Shown here piece after piece: positions 8,735-19,100 of a stretch of 64,000 bases of DNA. Location of the stretch: NCBI RefSeq assembly GCF_000271305.1, contig NZ_AKGD01000001.1:558001-622000 (forward strand), read 5' to 3'. This stretch comes from Hydrocarboniphaga effusa AP103 (GTDB taxonomy: Bacteria > Pseudomonadota > Gammaproteobacteria > Nevskiales > Nevskiaceae). The first letter of the stretch is position 1. Each line of letters starts with the position of its first letter. The notes beneath the pieces were generated by a model. That model was given only the letters and a program-made list of their open reading frames with translations. It was not told the origin of the DNA and searched no databases. A program made the position numbers and the translations under genes.

Positions 8735-10765
8735 ATGACCCGCTTGATCATCTCGGCTCTGCTCGCCCTCGCCGTCTCGCCCGCCTGGGCGCAGGCCGAC
8801 AGAAAGCCGCTCAACATCCGCGACCTCGTCGCCTTCGAGCGCGTTTCCGACCCGCAGGTCTCGCCGGACGGCAAGCTCGTGGCTTACGTGCTGCGCGCCA
8901 CCGACCTGGACGCCAACAAGGGCGTGCGCTCGATCTGGCTGCTCGACCTCTCGGCCAAGACCCAGCGCAAGTTCAGCGACGGCGCCGGCAACTCCGACAC
9001 CCCGCGCTGGTCGGCCGACGGCAAGACGCTCTACTTTTTGTCGACGCGCTCGGGCAGCCAGCAGGTCTGGCAGCAATCGGCGGTCGGCGCCGAGGCCAAG
9101 CAGATCACCAAGCTGCCGCTCGACGTCGGCAGCTACGCGGTCGCGCCCAAGGGCGACAAGCTCGTGGTGTCGATGGACGTCTTCCCGGACTGCGACACGC
9201 TCGAATGCAGCAAGAAGCGCCTCGACGAGAAGCCGCAAGCCAGCGGCGTGCTCTACGACAAGCTGTTCGTGCGCCACTGGGACACCTGGGCCACCGGCGC
9301 GCGCTCACAGCTGTTCTCGCTCGACCTGGCCGGTGACGGCACCAAGGCCAAGCAGATCGCCAAGATCGACGGCGACGTGCCGTCCAAGCCCTTTGGCGAC
9401 GCCGCTGACTACACCATCACGCCGGACGGCAAGACGGTGATCTTCTCGGCCCGCATCGCCGGCAGGACCGAAGCCTGGAGCACCAATTTCGACCTGTTCC
9501 AGGCCAACATCGACGGCTCCGGCAAACCGAAGAACCTGACCGCCGACAACCCGGCCTGGGACACCCAGCCGCTGGTGACGCCCAACGGCCGCACGCTGGT
9601 CTATCTGGCGATGAAGCGCGCGGGCTTCGAAGCCGACCGCTTCCACATCATGGTGCGCGACCTGCGCAGCGGCAAAACCCGCGAACTGGCGCCGAAGTGG
9701 GATCGGTCCCCGTCGCAGATCGCGCTGTCCGAAAACGGCAGCACGCTGTATGCGAGCGCCGACGATCAGGGCCAGCATCCGCTGTTCGCGATCAACCTCG
9801 GCAACGGCCTGATCAAGAAGCTCACCGACACCGGCAGCGTGAGCGGCTTCGACCTGTCGCCCGACGGCATCGTCTACACCTACAACACGCTCGACAAACC
9901 CGACGATCTCTACCGCATCGGCTGGACCGGCGGCACCACCCAGCTCACGCGCCACAACGCGACGCGCCTCGCGAACATCGAGATGGCGCCGTACGAGCAG
10001 TTCAGCTTCGAAGGCTGGAACAACGAAACCGTCTACGGCTACGCGATGAAGCCGGCCGGCTATCAGCCTGGCAAGAAGTACCCGGTGGCCTTCATCATCC
10101 ACGGCGGCCCGCAGGGCAGCATGGGCAACCTGTTCCATTACCGCTGGAACCCGGAAGTCTTCGCCGGCATGGGCTTCGGCGTGGTGTTCATCGACTTCCA
10201 CGGCTCCACCGGCTACGGCCAGGCCTTCACCGACAGCATCTCGGGCGACTGGGGCGGCAAGCCGCTCGAAGACCTCAAGAAGGGCTACGCGCACGCGCTC
10301 AAGAGCTATGACTGGCTCGACGCGGACCGCGCCTGCGCACTCGGCGCGAGCTACGGCGGCTATATGGTCAACTGGATCGCCGGCAACTGGAACGAGCCGT
10401 TCAAGTGCCTCGTCAACCACGATGGCGTGTTCGACACCCGCATGATGGCCTACTCCACCGAAGAGCTCTGGTTCTCCGAATGGGAGAACGGCGGCACGCC
10501 ATGGGAGAAGCCGCAGAACGTCGAGCACTTCAACCCGGCGCGCTTCGTCGAGAAGTGGAAGGCGCCGATGCTCGTCGTGCAGGGCCAGCTCGACTATCGC
10601 ATTCCGGTCGAACAGGGCCTTGGCGCGTTCACCGCGCTGCAGCGTCGCGGCATCGACAGCCAGCTGCTCTACTTCCCCGACGAGAATCACTGGGTCGTCA
10701 AACCGGCCAACAGCGTGCTGTGGTACGACAGCGTGCAGGCCTGGCTCGGCAAGCACCTCAAGTGA
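8735..10765 (+). CDS. S9 family prolyl-oligopeptidase-type serine peptidase, exported
   Basis: This 676-residue protein has a signal peptide (about residues 1-20, ending SPAWAQA) and so acts in the periplasm or outside. Residues 25-400 form a beta-propeller of WD/TolB-like blades (for example [17 protein letters not shown]). The alpha/beta-hydrolase domain has Ser539 in [11 protein letters not shown], Asp620 in QGQLDYRIP and His652 in DENHWV, so the catalytic triad is complete. It likely clips oligopeptides in the dipeptidyl- or acylaminoacyl-peptidase manner. The ATG at 8735 starts the signal peptide; the frame upstream is non-coding in character. The next gene, a transaldolase, lies 43 bp downstream. 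Confidence 0.9.
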   Translation: MTRLIISALLALAVSPAWAQADRKPLNIRDLVAFERVSDPQVSPDGKLVAYVLRATDLDANKGVRSIWLLDLSAKTQRKFSDGAGNSDTPRWSADGKTLYFLSTRSGSQQVWQQSAVGAEAKQITKLPLDVGSYAVAPKGDKLVVSMDVFPDCDTLECSKKRLDEKPQASGVLYDKLFVRHWDTWATGARSQLFSLDLAGDGTKAKQIAKIDGDVPSKPFGDAADYTITPDGKTVIFSARIAGRTEAWSTNFDLFQANIDGSGKPKNLTADNPAWDTQPLVTPNGRTLVYLAMKRAGFEADRFHIMVRDLRSGKTRELAPKWDRSPSQIALSENGSTLYASADDQGQHPLFAINLGNGLIKKLTDTGSVSGFDLSPDGIVYTYNTLDKPDDLYRIGWTGGTTQLTRHNATRLANIEMAPYEQFSFEGWNNETVYGYAMKPAGYQPGKKYPVAFIIHGGPQGSMGNLFHYRWNPEVFAGMGFGVVFIDFHGSTGYGQAFTDSISGDWGGKPLEDLKKGYAHALKSYDWLDADRACALGASYGGYMVNWIAGNWNEPFKCLVNHDGVFDTRMMAYSTEELWFSEWENGGTPWEKPQNVEHFNPARFVEKWKAPMLVVQGQLDYRIPVEQGLGAFTALQRRGIDSQLLYFPDENHWVVKPANSVLWYDSVQAWLGKHLK

Positions 10766-10808
10766 TTTTCGACTTACCTCCGAACCTCAAACACAACGGA
10801 CTCAAGCG

Positions 10809-11456
10809 ATGAAATTCTTTCTCGATACCGCCGACGTCGGCGAACTGCGCGAAGCCGCGGCCTCCGGCCTCGTCGATGGCGTCACCACCAACCCTTCGCT
10901 GATCGCCAAGACCGGCCGCAAGCTCAACGACGTGGTGCGCGAGATCGTCGACATCGTCGATGGCCCGATCAGCGTCGAAACCATCAGCACCGATGCACCG
11001 GGCATGATCAAGGAAGGCCTGGAGTTCGTGAAGATTCACAAGAACATCGTGGTCAAGGCCCCGCTCACACGCGAGGGCCTCAAGGCCACCAAGGCACTCG
11101 CCAGCGAAGGCGCCAAGGTCAACGTCACGCTGTGCTTCTCGGCGCTGCAGGCGCTGCTCGCGGCCAAGGCCGGCGCGGCCTACATCTCGCCGTTCGTCGG
11201 CCGCCTCGACGACGTCGGCCAGGACGGCATGGTGCTGATCCGCGACATCTGCCTGATCTACCAGAACTACGACTTCAACACCGAGGTGCTGGCCGCCAGC
11301 CTGCGCCACCCGATCCACGTGCTCGAGGCGGCCAAGGCCGGTGCCCACGTCGGCACGCTGCCGTACAAGGTGTTCCAGCAGCTCTACGATCACCCGCTCA
11401 CCGACATCGGCCTGGCCAAGTTCCTCTCCGACTGGAAGAAGGTGCCGTCGGCCTGA
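10809..11456 (+). CDS. tal: Small transaldolase (TalC/Fsa-like subfamily)
   Basis: This 215-residue TIM-barrel enzyme belongs to the short transaldolase/fructose-6-phosphate aldolase subfamily of the pentose phosphate pathway. TTNPSLIAK lies near the N-terminus. The Schiff-base lysine is Lys83 in NIVVKAPLT. The stretch [17 protein letters not shown] and then SPFVGRLDD matches transaldolases of this size better than FSA, which has a different loop there. The ATG at 10809 begins directly with the barrel strand [11 protein letters not shown] 76-bp gap separates it from the next gene. Confidence 0.85.
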   Translation: MKFFLDTADVGELREAAASGLVDGVTTNPSLIAKTGRKLNDVVREIVDIVDGPISVETISTDAPGMIKEGLEFVKIHKNIVVKAPLTREGLKATKALASEGAKVNVTLCFSALQALLAAKAGAAYISPFVGRLDDVGQDGMVLIRDICLIYQNYDFNTEVLAASLRHPIHVLEAAKAGAHVGTLPYKVFQQLYDHPLTDIGLAKFLSDWKKVPSA

Positions 11457-11532
11457 ACGCCGCCGTCGTTCATCACCCTTGCCGTGCGCGCCGCATGAAC
11501 GGCGCGCACGGCGGCTTCACATTCGAACGCCC

Positions 11533-13254
11533 ATGACCCAGGTCCGCGCCTTGCTGTTGCTGCTCGTCACTTCGCTCGCTGCAGCCGCCTGCGGCAGGCA
11601 CGAGGCCCAGCCTGCTCCGCCGCCGGCCGGTACCGAAGCGCTCAGCTCGATCGACAAGGCGCGCGCGCAGATCGACACCGCCGGCCTGCTCGGGCACATC
11701 CGCGCGCTGTCCTCGGATGATTTCGAGGGCCGCCTGCCCGGAACGATCGGCGAGGCCAAGACCGTCGATTACCTGAGCAAGCAGTTCGAAAAGATGGGCC
11801 TGGCGCCCGGCAATCCGGACGGCAGCTACGTGCAGAAAGTGCCGCTCGTCGGCATCCGGGGCAAGGCGACGTTCAAGCTCGGCGTCGGCGGCAAGACCAT
11901 CGAGATGCAGCCGAACCGCGATTTCGTCGCCGCCACCACGCGCTTCGTACCCGAGGTGAAAGTCGACGACTCCGAACTCGTGTTCGTCGGCTACGGTATC
12001 CAGGCGCCCGAGTACGACTGGGACGATTACAAGGGCCTCGACATGAAGGGCAAGACGCTCGTCATGCTCATCAACGATCCGCCGATCGCCAAGGCCGACG
12101 ATCCCGAGCATCTCGACGAGGCGATGTTCAAGGGCCGCGCGATGACCTACTACGGCCGCTGGACCTACAAGTTCGAGATCGCATCCAAGCTCGGTGCGGC
12201 CGGCGCGATCATCGTCCACGAGACCGAACCCGCCGCGTATCCGTGGGCGGTGGTCGAAAGCTCCTGGGGCGGCGAGCAGTTCTCGCTCGCCAACCCCGAC
12301 CAGAACATGAGCCGCGTGCCGGTGCAGTCGTGGATCACGGCCGACAAGGCGCGCGAGCTGTTCACCGCCGCGGGTCAGGATTTCGACGAGCTCAAGCGCC
12401 AGTCGCTCAAGCGCGAATTCACGCCCGTGGCGCTGCCGGCCAAGGCCAGCTTCGCGATCAGCAACAAGATTCGGCAGGTGCAGTCGCAGAACGTCGTCGC
12501 CAGGATCACCGGCTCCGATCCCGAGCTCGCCGACGAAGTCGTGATCTACACCGCGCACTGGGATCATCTGGGCAAGGACACGTCCTTGAAGGGCGACACG
12601 ATCTACAACGGGGCGGTCGACAACGCGAGCGGCACCGCCGCCGTGCTCGAGATCGCGCAGGCCTTCCAGTCGCTGCCGGTCAAACCGCGCCGCTCGCTGC
12701 TGTTCCTCGCGGTGACCGCCGAAGAGCAAGGCCTGCTCGGCTCGCAGTTCTACGCCGAGAACCCGCTCTACCCGCTGCAACGCACGGTCGCCACGATCAA
12801 CATCGACGCGATGAACGTGTGGGGGCGCACGCGCGAGATGCAGGTGATCGGCATGGGCCAGAACACACTCGAGGACGACCTCGCCAAGGTGCTCGAACGC
12901 TATGGCCGCGTCACCGTCGCCGACGAGCATCCCGAGAAAGGCTCGTACTTCCGCTCGGACCAGTTCAACTTCGCCAAGCAGGGCGTACCGTCGCTCTACG
13001 CCGACGACGGCACCGACGTGATCGGCAAACCCGGCTACGGCGAGCAGAAGCGCCAGGCCTACACGGCGACCGACTATCACAAGCCCTCGGACGAAATTCA
13101 CAGCGACTGGGACTTGTCGGGCACCGTGGCCGACACGCAGGCCCTGTTCGATCTCGGCGACAAGGTCGCGAACGATGCGATCTGGCCGACCTGGAAGCCG
13201 GGATCGGAGTTCAAGGCGAAGCGGGAGGAGAGTTTGCGGGCTGCGGGGCGGTAA
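11533..13254 (+). CDS. M28 family zinc aminopeptidase, lipoprotein
   Basis: This 573-residue precursor has a lipoprotein signal with the lipobox Cys at residue 20 (LAAAAC), so the enzyme is probably anchored in the outer membrane or periplasm. A protease-associated insert lies at about residues 110-270. The catalytic domain has His342 in TAHWDHLG, Asp363 in DNASGTA and Glu397-Glu398 in TAEEQGLLG, the usual di-zinc ligands and general base of M28 peptidases. It would remove N-terminal amino acids from peptides, which complements the nearby S9 and trypsin-fold enzymes and the peptide transporter. The gene starts at the ATG at 11533. Confidence 0.9.
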   Translation: MTQVRALLLLLVTSLAAAACGRHEAQPAPPPAGTEALSSIDKARAQIDTAGLLGHIRALSSDDFEGRLPGTIGEAKTVDYLSKQFEKMGLAPGNPDGSYVQKVPLVGIRGKATFKLGVGGKTIEMQPNRDFVAATTRFVPEVKVDDSELVFVGYGIQAPEYDWDDYKGLDMKGKTLVMLINDPPIAKADDPEHLDEAMFKGRAMTYYGRWTYKFEIASKLGAAGAIIVHETEPAAYPWAVVESSWGGEQFSLANPDQNMSRVPVQSWITADKARELFTAAGQDFDELKRQSLKREFTPVALPAKASFAISNKIRQVQSQNVVARITGSDPELADEVVIYTAHWDHLGKDTSLKGDTIYNGAVDNASGTAAVLEIAQAFQSLPVKPRRSLLFLAVTAEEQGLLGSQFYAENPLYPLQRTVATINIDAMNVWGRTREMQVIGMGQNTLEDDLAKVLERYGRVTVADEHPEKGSYFRSDQFNFAKQGVPSLYADDGTDVIGKPGYGEQKRQAYTATDYHKPSDEIHSDWDLSGTVADTQALFDLGDKVANDAIWPTWKPGSEFKAKREESLRAAGR

Positions 13255-13436
13255 CCGCGTCTCGTGGGGCTTCGCACTGGCTTCGCTGATTCAGCTGTGC
13301 ACTGAAAGCTTTCGAAAGCAGGTCCTGGTGACGCACTTTCGCTGCGCGAAGGTCCCTGTGCGCGCTGTGCTGCTCGGTGCCTCACAAGGGATGGAAAAGC
13401 GAACAGCAAAAGCAGAAACGACTGCTTATTGCAGTC

Positions 13437-13570
13437 CCCTCTCCCGCGTGCGGGAGAGGGTGGTCCGGCAGGACCGGGAGAGGGGCTTTTGCTTTGGCTT
13501 TGATCAAAAACAAAAGCCCCTCTCTCCCCTGCTTAGCAGGGACTCTCTCCCGCACGCGGGAGAGAGGAAC
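13437..13570. repeat. Large imperfect inverted repeat built from CTCTCCCGC palindromes
   Basis: Two arms of about 56 bases face each other around TTTGATCAAA (near 13499-13508). Both outer parts contain the palindrome CTCTCCCGCGTGCGGGAGAG or its close variant, and both inner parts carry GAGAGGGGCTTTTG. Each arm can also fold locally. It lies in the gap after the M28 peptidase gene and could act as a bidirectional transcription stop. It belongs to the same family as 2477-2502 and 18256-18365. Confidence 0.65.
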
Positions 13571-13632
13571 AGCAAACAATCAGCGGCGAAGCGCAGCGAG
13601 CCGCTAGTTGTTGACGTTCACCCCTGGCAGCG

Positions 13633-13740
13633 CCGGCTGGAGCGGCGCGCGCAGCGGGGCAGCCGGACAGGATGTCCGGCTGAGCTTCGTCGCGACACGA
13701 TGTCGCGTCGAAGCGACCCCGAGCACGTCGCTCCAGCCGG
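13633..13740. other. Multi-branched palindromic element before hisG
   Basis: A perfect 12-bp inverted repeat (CCGGCTGGAGCG at 13633-13644 and its complement at 13729-13740) encloses two further hairpins. Hairpin 1, 13660-13682, has a 9-bp perfect stem and the loop AGGAT. Hairpin 2, 13684-13714, has a 13-bp stem with one central T/T mismatch and the loop CGA. The result is a closed multi-way junction in either DNA or RNA. No ribosome-site or credible gene is linked to it. Confidence 0.65.
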
Positions 13741-13743
13741 GGA

Positions 13744-13772
13744 CCCGTTCGTCGGCGCAGCCGTCGAACGGG
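13744..13772. other. Third hairpin of the pre-hisG element
   Basis: CCCGTTCG pairs with CGAACGGG; then comes a T/T mismatch, then CGGC pairs with GCCG around the loop GCA. The architecture (outer stem, single T/T mismatch, inner stem, three-base loop) copies that of 13684-13714 although the stem sequences differ, so the shape seems conserved rather than the sequence. Confidence 0.6.
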
Positions 13773-13798
13773 CGCGGACTTCGGGGCGTGCTTTTCTT

Positions 13799-13832
13799 GG
13801 TTACTTCTTTTGCACGAGCAAAAGAAGTAACC
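13799..13832. other. Perfect 15-bp hairpin, fourth of the pre-hisG element
   Basis: GGTTACTTCTTTTGC pairs perfectly with its complement at 13818-13832 around the loop ACGA. There is no T tract after the stem on either strand, so it is not a standard terminator. The remaining 13833-13967 before hisG holds only a possible -10 (TAAAAT at 13921-13926). The rest of the 713-bp gap 13255-13967 shows no gene. Confidence 0.65.
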
Positions 13833-13967
13833 CCCGGCCGGGGAGGCCAAAAACCTCAGCGCATAGCTGCATCAGCACGAAGCCCCAACAAGCCCCAAGC
13901 ACCCTTCCCCCCACAAACGCTAAAATCCACACCCTTTTGGCCACCCGGCCGACGCGCAGCCCCCCTC

Positions 13968-14603
13968 ATGACCGGTCTCACCCTTGCCCTCTCCAAGGGC
14001 CGCATCCTCGAAGAAAGCCTCCCGCTGCTGGAGCGCATCGGCCTGGCCCCGGCCGGCGACATCGACCGCCTGCTGCGCGTGCCGTCGCAGAACCCGGACG
14101 TCTCGCTGCTGATCATCCGCCCGACCGACGTTCCGCCCTACGTGGAATACGGTGCGGCCGACATCGGCATCGTCGGCAAGGACATCCTCATGGAGCACGG
14201 CGGCACCGGGCTCTACGAGCCGCTCGACATCGACATCGCCAAGTGCCGGCTGTCGGTCGCGGTGGTCAAGGGCCACACGCCGCCGCGCAACCGCCGGCTG
14301 CGCATCGCCACCAAATACCCGGAGATCGCGCGCCGCCATTACGCGGCCAAGGGCCAGCAGGTGGAGATCATCAAGCTCTACGGCTCGATGGAGCTCGCCC
14401 CGCTGGTCGGCCTGGCCGACCAGATCGTCGACCTCGTCGCCACCGGCAACACGCTGCGCGCCAATGGCCTGGTCGAGATCGAGAAGATCTGCGACGTGTC
14501 CTCGCGCCTGGTCGTCAACAAAGCCTCGATGAAGATGAAGCACGCGGCCCTGCGCCAGCTGCTCGATGCCTTCGCGAGCGCCGGAGCCACCCTCAATGCC
14601 TGA
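13968..14603 (+). CDS. hisG: ATP phosphoribosyltransferase, short form
   Basis: HisG joins ATP and PRPP in the first step of histidine synthesis. The product is 211 residues ([20 protein letters not shown] at the N-terminus), with the PRPP-binding region [14 protein letters not shown] near residue 160. It ends without the C-terminal regulatory domain of the roughly 300-residue long form. Short-form HisG is normally inactive without the HisRS-like partner HisZ, which is not in this window. The frame is open well upstream, but that part is the hairpin-rich non-coding block, so I take the ATG at 13968. The stop overlaps hisD by 8 bp. Confidence 0.93.
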   Translation: MTGLTLALSKGRILEESLPLLERIGLAPAGDIDRLLRVPSQNPDVSLLIIRPTDVPPYVEYGAADIGIVGKDILMEHGGTGLYEPLDIDIAKCRLSVAVVKGHTPPRNRRLRIATKYPEIARRHYAAKGQQVEIIKLYGSMELAPLVGLADQIVDLVATGNTLRANGLVEIEKICDVSSRLVVNKASMKMKHAALRQLLDAFASAGATLNA

Positions 14604-15891
14604 GATGCTGCGCCTCGACGCGAGCAGCGCCGATTTCGACGCCCGCTTGAGCGAGCTGCTCGACCGCGCGCCCGAGCAAAGCGCCTCGGTGACGCAGGCG
14701 GTCGACGGCATCGTCACGGGCATACGCCAGCGCGGCGACGCGGCGCTGCTCGAATACACCAACCGATTCGATCGCCGTGACGTCAGCGTCGCGGCCGACC
14801 TCGAGATCCCCGCCGCCGCGCTCGCGAGCGCCTGGAAGCGCCTGCCCGACGAGCTGCGTGCCGCGCTCGAAACCGCGGCGACGCGCATCCGTGCCTACGC
14901 GCGCCAGCAGAAGCTCGAAGACTGGGAAATCACCGACGAATACGGCAACCGCCTGGGCCAGAAAGTCACGGCGATGGACCGCGTCGGCGTCTACGTGCCG
15001 GGCGGCAAGGCGGCGTATCCGTCGTCGGTGCTCATGAACGTGATTCCGGCCAAGGTCGCGGGCGTGCCCGAAGTGATCATGGCCGTGCCGTGCCCGGACG
15101 GAGAGCTCAACGACGCCGTGCTCGGGGCCGCGCACCTGGCCGGCGCCGATCGCGTGTTCTCGATCGGCGGCGCGCAGGCGGTTGCGGCGCTGGCCTACGG
15201 CACCGCCACGGTTCCGGCCGTCGACAAGATCGTCGGCCCGGGCAATGCCTACGTCGCCGCGGCCAAGCGCGCGGTGTTCGGCCGCGTCGGTATCGATTCG
15301 ATCGCCGGGCCGTCCGAGATCGTGGTGATCGGCGACGGGCTCACCGATCCGCGCTGGATCGCGATGGACCTGTTCTCGCAGGCCGAGCACGACGAGGACG
15401 CGCAATCGATTTTGATCAGCCCGGATGCGGCCTATCTCGATGCCGTGGCCAAGGCGATGGACGAGCGCATTGCCGAACTGCCGCGCGAAAAGATCGTGCG
15501 CGCTTCGCTGCAAGGCCGCGGGGCGCTGATTCTCGTGCGCGATCTGGCGCAGGCCGCGGAAGTCAGCAACCGCATCGCGCCCGAGCATCTGGAGCTGTCG
15601 GTGGCCGAGCCGCGCGAGCTGCTCGAACGAATCCGTCACGCCGGCGCGGTGTTCCTGGGCCGTCACGCGCCCGAAGCCTTCGGCGACTACTGTGCGGGCC
15701 CGAACCACGTGCTGCCCACTTCGCGCGCGGCACGCTTCAGCAACCCGCTCGGCGTCTACGAGTTCCAGAAGCGCAGCAGCCTGATCGATTGCACGCCCGA
15801 AGGCGCCAGGCCGCTCGCGGCGATCGCCGGGCGCATCGCCGACGCCGAAGGGCTGCAGGCACATGCGGCTTCGGCGCGCGATCGCGGCTGA
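14596..15891 (+). CDS. hisD: Histidinol dehydrogenase
   Basis: This 431-residue zinc enzyme oxidises L-histidinol twice with NAD to give histidine. It shows the family signature from [16 protein letters not shown] through [10 protein letters not shown], the [10 protein letters not shown] segment with a zinc-site His, and [18 protein letters not shown] near the C-terminus. The ATG at 14596 lies inside the end of hisG, which suggests coupled translation. No other his gene follows; the next gene encodes an unrelated lipoprotein, so hisGD are separated here from the rest of the pathway. Confidence 0.95.
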   Translation: MPEMLRLDASSADFDARLSELLDRAPEQSASVTQAVDGIVTGIRQRGDAALLEYTNRFDRRDVSVAADLEIPAAALASAWKRLPDELRAALETAATRIRAYARQQKLEDWEITDEYGNRLGQKVTAMDRVGVYVPGGKAAYPSSVLMNVIPAKVAGVPEVIMAVPCPDGELNDAVLGAAHLAGADRVFSIGGAQAVAALAYGTATVPAVDKIVGPGNAYVAAAKRAVFGRVGIDSIAGPSEIVVIGDGLTDPRWIAMDLFSQAEHDEDAQSILISPDAAYLDAVAKAMDERIAELPREKIVRASLQGRGALILVRDLAQAAEVSNRIAPEHLELSVAEPRELLERIRHAGAVFLGRHAPEAFGDYCAGPNHVLPTSRAARFSNPLGVYEFQKRSSLIDCTPEGARPLAAIAGRIADAEGLQAHAASARDRG

Positions 15892-15946
15892 GGCCAAACG
15901 CAGTTCCGCACGCGCACGACGCAGACACGAACCAGAGAGCAACGCC

Positions 15947-16843
15947 ATGACGAACACCACCCACCGCCTGCTCCGCCTCTGCTCGCTGTTCGCGCTCGGC
16001 GCCCTGCTGGGCGGTTGCGACGACGGTCGCGTCGACATGACGCTGTCGGCCGATGCGCCCGCGCAGAACCTGCAGAACGTGTTCGTGGTGATCGACGGCG
16101 TCACCCTGCGTCGCGACGACGGCAGCGAAGAGCGCATCCGGCTCGATCGGCAGCAGCGCGTGGACCTGATGCGCTACAACGGCTCGGACTACACGCTGAT
16201 CAGCAACGAGTCGCTCGACGAAGGCACCTACGACGGCATTCGCGTCGACTTTCGCGACGTGCAGAACTGCGACAGCGGCAACTGCGCCGTCACCAGCGTC
16301 AATGGCCGGATTCCGCTGAGCATCGAAGGCGCCGACACCTTCTCCCCGCTCGACTTCAGGGTCAGCGACAACGGCAGGAGCTACGTGCTGCAGCTGCGCA
16401 TGGACCTGCGGCTCTCGCTCGAGAACAACAGCAACTCGACCAGCCGGCTGCGGCTGCGCCCCACGCTGCGCGCCGCACGCGATTCGCGCGCCGCCAGCGT
16501 CAGCGGCACGGTGCGCAATTCCATCGTCGACAACTGCAACCGCAACAACAATACCGGCCTCGCGGTCTACGCCTTCGATGGCCGCGACGTGAGGCCCGAC
16601 GATTTCGACGGCACCGATCCCGATCCGGTCGCCAGCGCCCCGGTCACCGGCTCGTCGGGCAACTGGCGCTACACGCTCGGCACGCTGCCGCCCGGCGACT
16701 ACACGCTGGCCCTGACCTGCTTCGGCGATCGCGAAGACCCGTTCCGCGACGACAGCAGCGGCAACAGCTCGCTGAGCTTTCGCGATGGCGCACGCAACGT
16801 GAGCCTCGGTTCCGGCGACAGCGAGACCGAAAACTTCAACTGA
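15947..16843 (+). CDS. DUF4382 domain lipoprotein
   Basis: This 298-residue precursor has a lipoprotein signal (LGALLGGC, lipobox Cys24). Residues 27-165 fit the DUF4382 pattern: a statement of small-molecule-like variables (SADAPAQNLQNVFVVIDGV), then a VDLMRYNG-like core and DEGTYDGIRVDF. The second half (about 175-290) looks like a carboxypeptidase-regulatory/Ig-like beta-sandwich (LPPGDYTLALTCFGDRED). No enzymatic motif is seen and the function is unknown. It sits 55 bp after hisD and 165 bp before the HlyD-type gene, so a link to the exporter is possible but unproven. Confidence 0.75.
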   Translation: MTNTTHRLLRLCSLFALGALLGGCDDGRVDMTLSADAPAQNLQNVFVVIDGVTLRRDDGSEERIRLDRQQRVDLMRYNGSDYTLISNESLDEGTYDGIRVDFRDVQNCDSGNCAVTSVNGRIPLSIEGADTFSPLDFRVSDNGRSYVLQLRMDLRLSLENNSNSTSRLRLRPTLRAARDSRAASVSGTVRNSIVDNCNRNNNTGLAVYAFDGRDVRPDDFDGTDPDPVASAPVTGSSGNWRYTLGTLPPGDYTLALTCFGDREDPFRDDSSGNSSLSFRDGARNVSLGSGDSETENFN

Positions 16844-16899
16844 TCTTCGGCCGCCGATCGCCGCTCCGAACGCGATCGAGCGGCCCCGAGGTCCGGCCC

Positions 16900-16920
16900 G
16901 CTTGACGGTTGGCGTCAAGC
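16900..16920. other. Small hairpin before the exporter operon
   Basis: GCTTGACG pairs perfectly with CGTCAAGC around GTTGG. It has no following T tract. It contains TTGACG (16902-16907), so it could equally be an operator over a -35 element; no good -10 is seen at the expected spacing. Confidence 0.35.
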
Positions 16921-17008
16921 TGCCAAAGCTAGCGGTTTCGCGCTGGAACGTGCGAGGGCCCGCTTGCGGCCTGCCGGGCGCGAGCGGCAGATCGCGAACA
17001 GGCTCTCC

Positions 17009-18244
17009 ATGAACGACAAATCCGCATTGCTGAATCAGCTCAAGATCGATCGCGAGCCCGAAAACGATCGCGGCGACGGCGGCGGCTGGGGCAAATGGAT
17101 CGCGCTCGCCCTGCTGCTGCTCGTCCTGCTCGGCACTGCGATCTGGTGGTTTTCGAAACCTTCGGGGCTGCGCGTACAAGCCGTCGTCGCGCAGAACGCG
17201 GGCGCTTCGTCGAGCGGCCCGGCTTCGCTGCTCGACGCGAGCGGCTACGTCGTCGCGCGCCGATCGGCGACGGTGTCGGCCAAGATCACCGGCAAGGTCA
17301 CCGAGGTGCTCATCGAGGAAGGCCAGTCGGTCCGCGAAGGCGAGATCGTCGGCCGCCTCGACGACACCAACATCCGCGCACAATTCAACCAGGCGCAGGC
17401 GCAGCTCGGCCTGGCCAAGGCCAGTCATTCGCAATTGAAGGTGCAGCTCGCCAACGCCGGGCGCGACCTTGCGCGCAAGCAGCAGCTGCGCGCGCAGAAC
17501 TACGTGAGCCAGGCCGAGATCGACAACGCACAGACCACGCTCGACGATCTCAAGGCGCAGCTCGAAACCGCCGCGCGCAATATCGACGTCGCCCGCGAAG
17601 GACTGGACGTCGCGCAGAAGAATCTCGACGACACCGTGGTGCGCGCTCCGTTCTCGGGCGTGGTGACGGTGAAGGCCGCGCAGACCGGCGAGATCGTCTC
17701 GCCGCTGTCGGCCGGCGGCGGCTTCACGCGCACCGGCATCGGCACCATCGTCGACATGGATTCGCTCGAGATCGAAGTCGACGTCAACGAAAGCTTCATC
17801 AACCGCGTGCATCCGGACCAGCCGGCGAGCGCCAAGCTCAATGCGTATCCGGACTGGGAAATCCCGAGCAAGGTGATCGCGATCATCCCGACCGCCGACC
17901 GCGCCAAGGCCACGGTGAAAGTGCGCGTGGGCTTTCTGCAGCGCGATGCGCGCATCCTGCCCGACATGGGCGTGCGCGTGTCGTTCCTGAGCGAAGCACC
18001 GAAGCCCGGCGCGGAGCAGCAGAAACCCGGCGTGCAGGTTCCGGCACGCGCCGTGCAGGCGCAGGGCGCGCAAGGCGTGGTCTTCGTGATCCGCGACGAC
18101 AAGCTCGAGCGCCGCGCGGTGAAGCTCGGCGCCCGCTCGGGCGATCAGCAGATCGTGCTGAGCGGCCTGGCGGCCGGCGATCGCGTGGCGATCGGCGATC
18201 CGGCGCAACTCAAGGATGGCGTGAAGGTGGTAGTGAAACCGTAA
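17009..18244 (+). CDS. HlyD/MacA-type periplasmic adaptor of an ABC exporter
   Basis: This 411-residue membrane-fusion protein has one N-terminal membrane segment (about residues 30-48) and a lipoyl-like half (SATVSAKITGKVTEVLIEEG). A coiled-coil hairpin spans about 125-205, then the second lipoyl half (VRAPFSGVVTVKAAQTGEIV) and beta-barrel domains. It would bridge an inner-membrane ABC transporter to the outer membrane. The ATPase and two permease genes follow in the same direction, as in MacAB-like tripartite systems, although a 110-bp palindromic repeat lies between this gene and the ATPase gene. No outer-membrane partner is encoded nearby. Confidence 0.88.
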   Translation: MNDKSALLNQLKIDREPENDRGDGGGWGKWIALALLLLVLLGTAIWWFSKPSGLRVQAVVAQNAGASSSGPASLLDASGYVVARRSATVSAKITGKVTEVLIEEGQSVREGEIVGRLDDTNIRAQFNQAQAQLGLAKASHSQLKVQLANAGRDLARKQQLRAQNYVSQAEIDNAQTTLDDLKAQLETAARNIDVAREGLDVAQKNLDDTVVRAPFSGVVTVKAAQTGEIVSPLSAGGGFTRTGIGTIVDMDSLEIEVDVNESFINRVHPDQPASAKLNAYPDWEIPSKVIAIIPTADRAKATVKVRVGFLQRDARILPDMGVRVSFLSEAPKPGAEQQKPGVQVPARAVQAQGAQGVVFVIRDDKLERRAVKLGARSGDQQIVLSGLAAGDRVAIGDPAQLKDGVKVVVKP

Positions 18245-18255
18245 ATCAGACGAAT

Positions 18256-18365
18256 ACCCCTCTCCCTCCGGGACAGGGGAAGGAGTGAGGGCCTCGCGGT
18301 GATAGCCGAATTTGCTCATCACGGAGATGCCCTCACCCTCAGTCCCTCTCCCGAAAGGAGAGGGG
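18256..18365. repeat. 110-bp imperfect palindromic repeat inside the exporter cluster
   Basis: The outer parts (ACCCCTCTCCCT and its near complement AGGAGAGGGGT) and the inner parts (GTGAGGGC... and GCCCTCACC, GTGATAGCC and GCTCATCAC) pair imperfectly over the full span. It belongs to the same C/T-rich family as 2477-2502 and 13437-13570. In the transcript it would form a long hairpin that could reduce read-through or stabilise the upstream message. Confidence 0.6.
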
Positions 18366-18395
18366 TGCAGTAACGAAAAGGTCAGGAGTCGCCCG

Positions 18396-19082
<687 letters not shown>

Positions 19083-19100
19083 AGGCCCCGGGAGCGAACG

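Noticed and set aside
10809..11456. Naming the enzyme fructose-6-phosphate aldolase.
   Set aside because: The NVTLCFS and SPFVGRLDD stretches fit small transaldolases better than Fsa.
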